A DNA stretch of 64,000 nucleotides from assembly GCA_025041195.1 (NCBI GenBank), contig JAKCFM010000001.1, positions 1,860,001 through 1,924,000 on the forward strand, in the 5' to 3' direction. Numbering within the stretch: the stretch's first letter is position 1; every line of letters begins with the position of its first letter. A program made the position numbers and the translations under genes. Shown here one piece after another: positions 63,635 to 64,000 of this stretch. Origin of the DNA: Halobacteriales archaeon YIM A00013. Lineage in GTDB: Archaea > Halobacteriota > Halobacteria > Halobacteriales > Haloarculaceae. A model generated the notes under the pieces. The model was not told the origin of the DNA and did no database searches. It was given only the letters and a program-made list of their open reading frames with translations.

Positions 63635-64000
63635 TCAGGAGCCCCAGAAATTGTCGCGGCTGCCCAGGCGTTTTCGCCCCATGGGCTCGTCGTCATCGTC
63701 GTCGTCTGGAATCTCCGTCTGATCGACATCGTCCATTTGTAACCGTTCGAGCTCTTCGGCGCGGGCGTGATTCGACCGGACGGTGGTTACCTTCACCCGG
63801 GCACGGGCATCGGGCAACACGCCATCAACCAGGACGATAAACCCTTCTTCGGTCCGACCAACGCCGGCACCGCTCTCGTGAATGTCCGTGACATCAACGA
63901 CGATCTCCTCGCCAGGGGTGACTGGCTGAGATTTGAGTTCGCGAATTGGCTGGTTGTAGTGATTACACCACTCAGCCCCCCCTCGCTCGCTGAAATGTTG
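63635..64000 (-). CDS. TRAM-domain protein, C-terminal part (window edge)
   Basis: The frame is open from base 64000 to the stop at 63635, about 121 residues with no start in the window. Residues visible begin QHFSERGGAEWCNHYNQPIR; a TRAM domain follows (about 26-85 of the fragment): VTPGEEIVVDVTDIHESGAG, then EEGFIVLVDGVLPDARARVK. The C-terminal end is very acidic (a six-Asp run). TRAM domains bind RNA; haloarchaeal TRAM proteins are small and of unknown exact role. The N-terminus and total length are unknown. Confidence 0.82.
   Translation of the reverse strand, partial: QHFSERGGAEWCNHYNQPIRELKSQPVTPGEEIVVDVTDIHESGAGVGRTEEGFIVLVDGVLPDARARVKVTTVRSNHARAEELERLQMDDVDQTEIPDDDDDDEPMGRKRLGSRDNFWGS

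Noticed and set aside
1-64000. tRNA, rRNA, CRISPR arrays, prophage or intact IS elements
   Set aside because: I looked for T-loop motifs, clustered direct repeats with spacers, and complete transposases or integrases; none was found, apart from the IS6 scrap at 16468-16560.

Overview
The window is a 64 kb piece of a haloarchaeal (class Halobacteria) chromosome. The evidence is an archaeal gene set with acidic, Asp/Glu-rich proteins: class I lysyl-tRNA synthetase, Hel308, the KEOPS subunit Cgi121, HerA-NurA, RPA with its associated protein, PDCD5, ribosomal protein S19e, and ThiN-type regulation. It also carries a haloarchaeal PHA-granule operon, a HalX response regulator, a PitA-like heme protein and a surface protein with a PGF-type C-terminal sorting signal. 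Many starts are leaderless or nearly so, with a TATA-like box 25-30 bases upstream. I saw no tRNA, rRNA or CRISPR. The genus cannot be fixed from the sequence alone.

Layout. 1-3.5 kb: the 5' part of phosphoglycerate mutase gpmI (cut by the window edge), divergent from nurA-herA (DNA end resection). 3.5-11 kb: a UspA protein, a DMT exporter and a five-gene oligopeptide/nickel-type ABC importer read leftward. Its last ATPase ends in a His/Cys-rich tail, and its promoter carries a palindrome found again 5.5 kb away in front of an unknown membrane protein at 15.4-16.4 kb. 11-17 kb: an RNase HI-like protein, a PitA/HemQ-like four-module heme protein, a PHP phosphatase, a DUF3995 protein, a frameshifted HIT gene and an IS6-type transposase remnant in AT-rich DNA. 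17-32 kb: two M50 site-2 proteases, lysS-pyrH, MoaE, a PQQ-propeller protein, thiL, a flippase-like protein, rps19e, PDCD5, hisS-truA and a PGF-CTERM surface protein. 32-36 kb: pepF, then an AT-rich stretch with an orphan membrane gene and a GNAT remnant, a HalX regulator and a zinc-ribbon protein.

36-46 kb holds the most interesting material. Malate dehydrogenase is followed by an unannotated-looking seven-helix rhodopsin that keeps the retinal lysine and both counterion aspartates but has lost several other signature residues. Next come ferredoxin, hel308-cgi121, and a PHA operon (phaJ divergent from phaR-phaP-phaE-phaC, then phaB). The PHA synthase has an added C-terminal helix-hairpin-helix module, and the phaR promoter carries ATGGT repeats phased at 10 bp.

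46-64 kb is mostly housekeeping: mobA, truD, pth2, dcd, thiR, gltA, ilvA, aroD, a PAC2 chaperone, an RNA m5C methyltransferase with its PUA-like partner, an RlaP-type nucleotidyltransferase, a ribbon-helix-helix protein, rpa-rpap and a mannose-1-phosphate guanylyltransferase. A TRAM-domain protein runs off the right edge.

No mobile element is intact. The accessory signal is confined to two AT-rich patches, about 16.4-17.1 kb and 34.0-34.9 kb.
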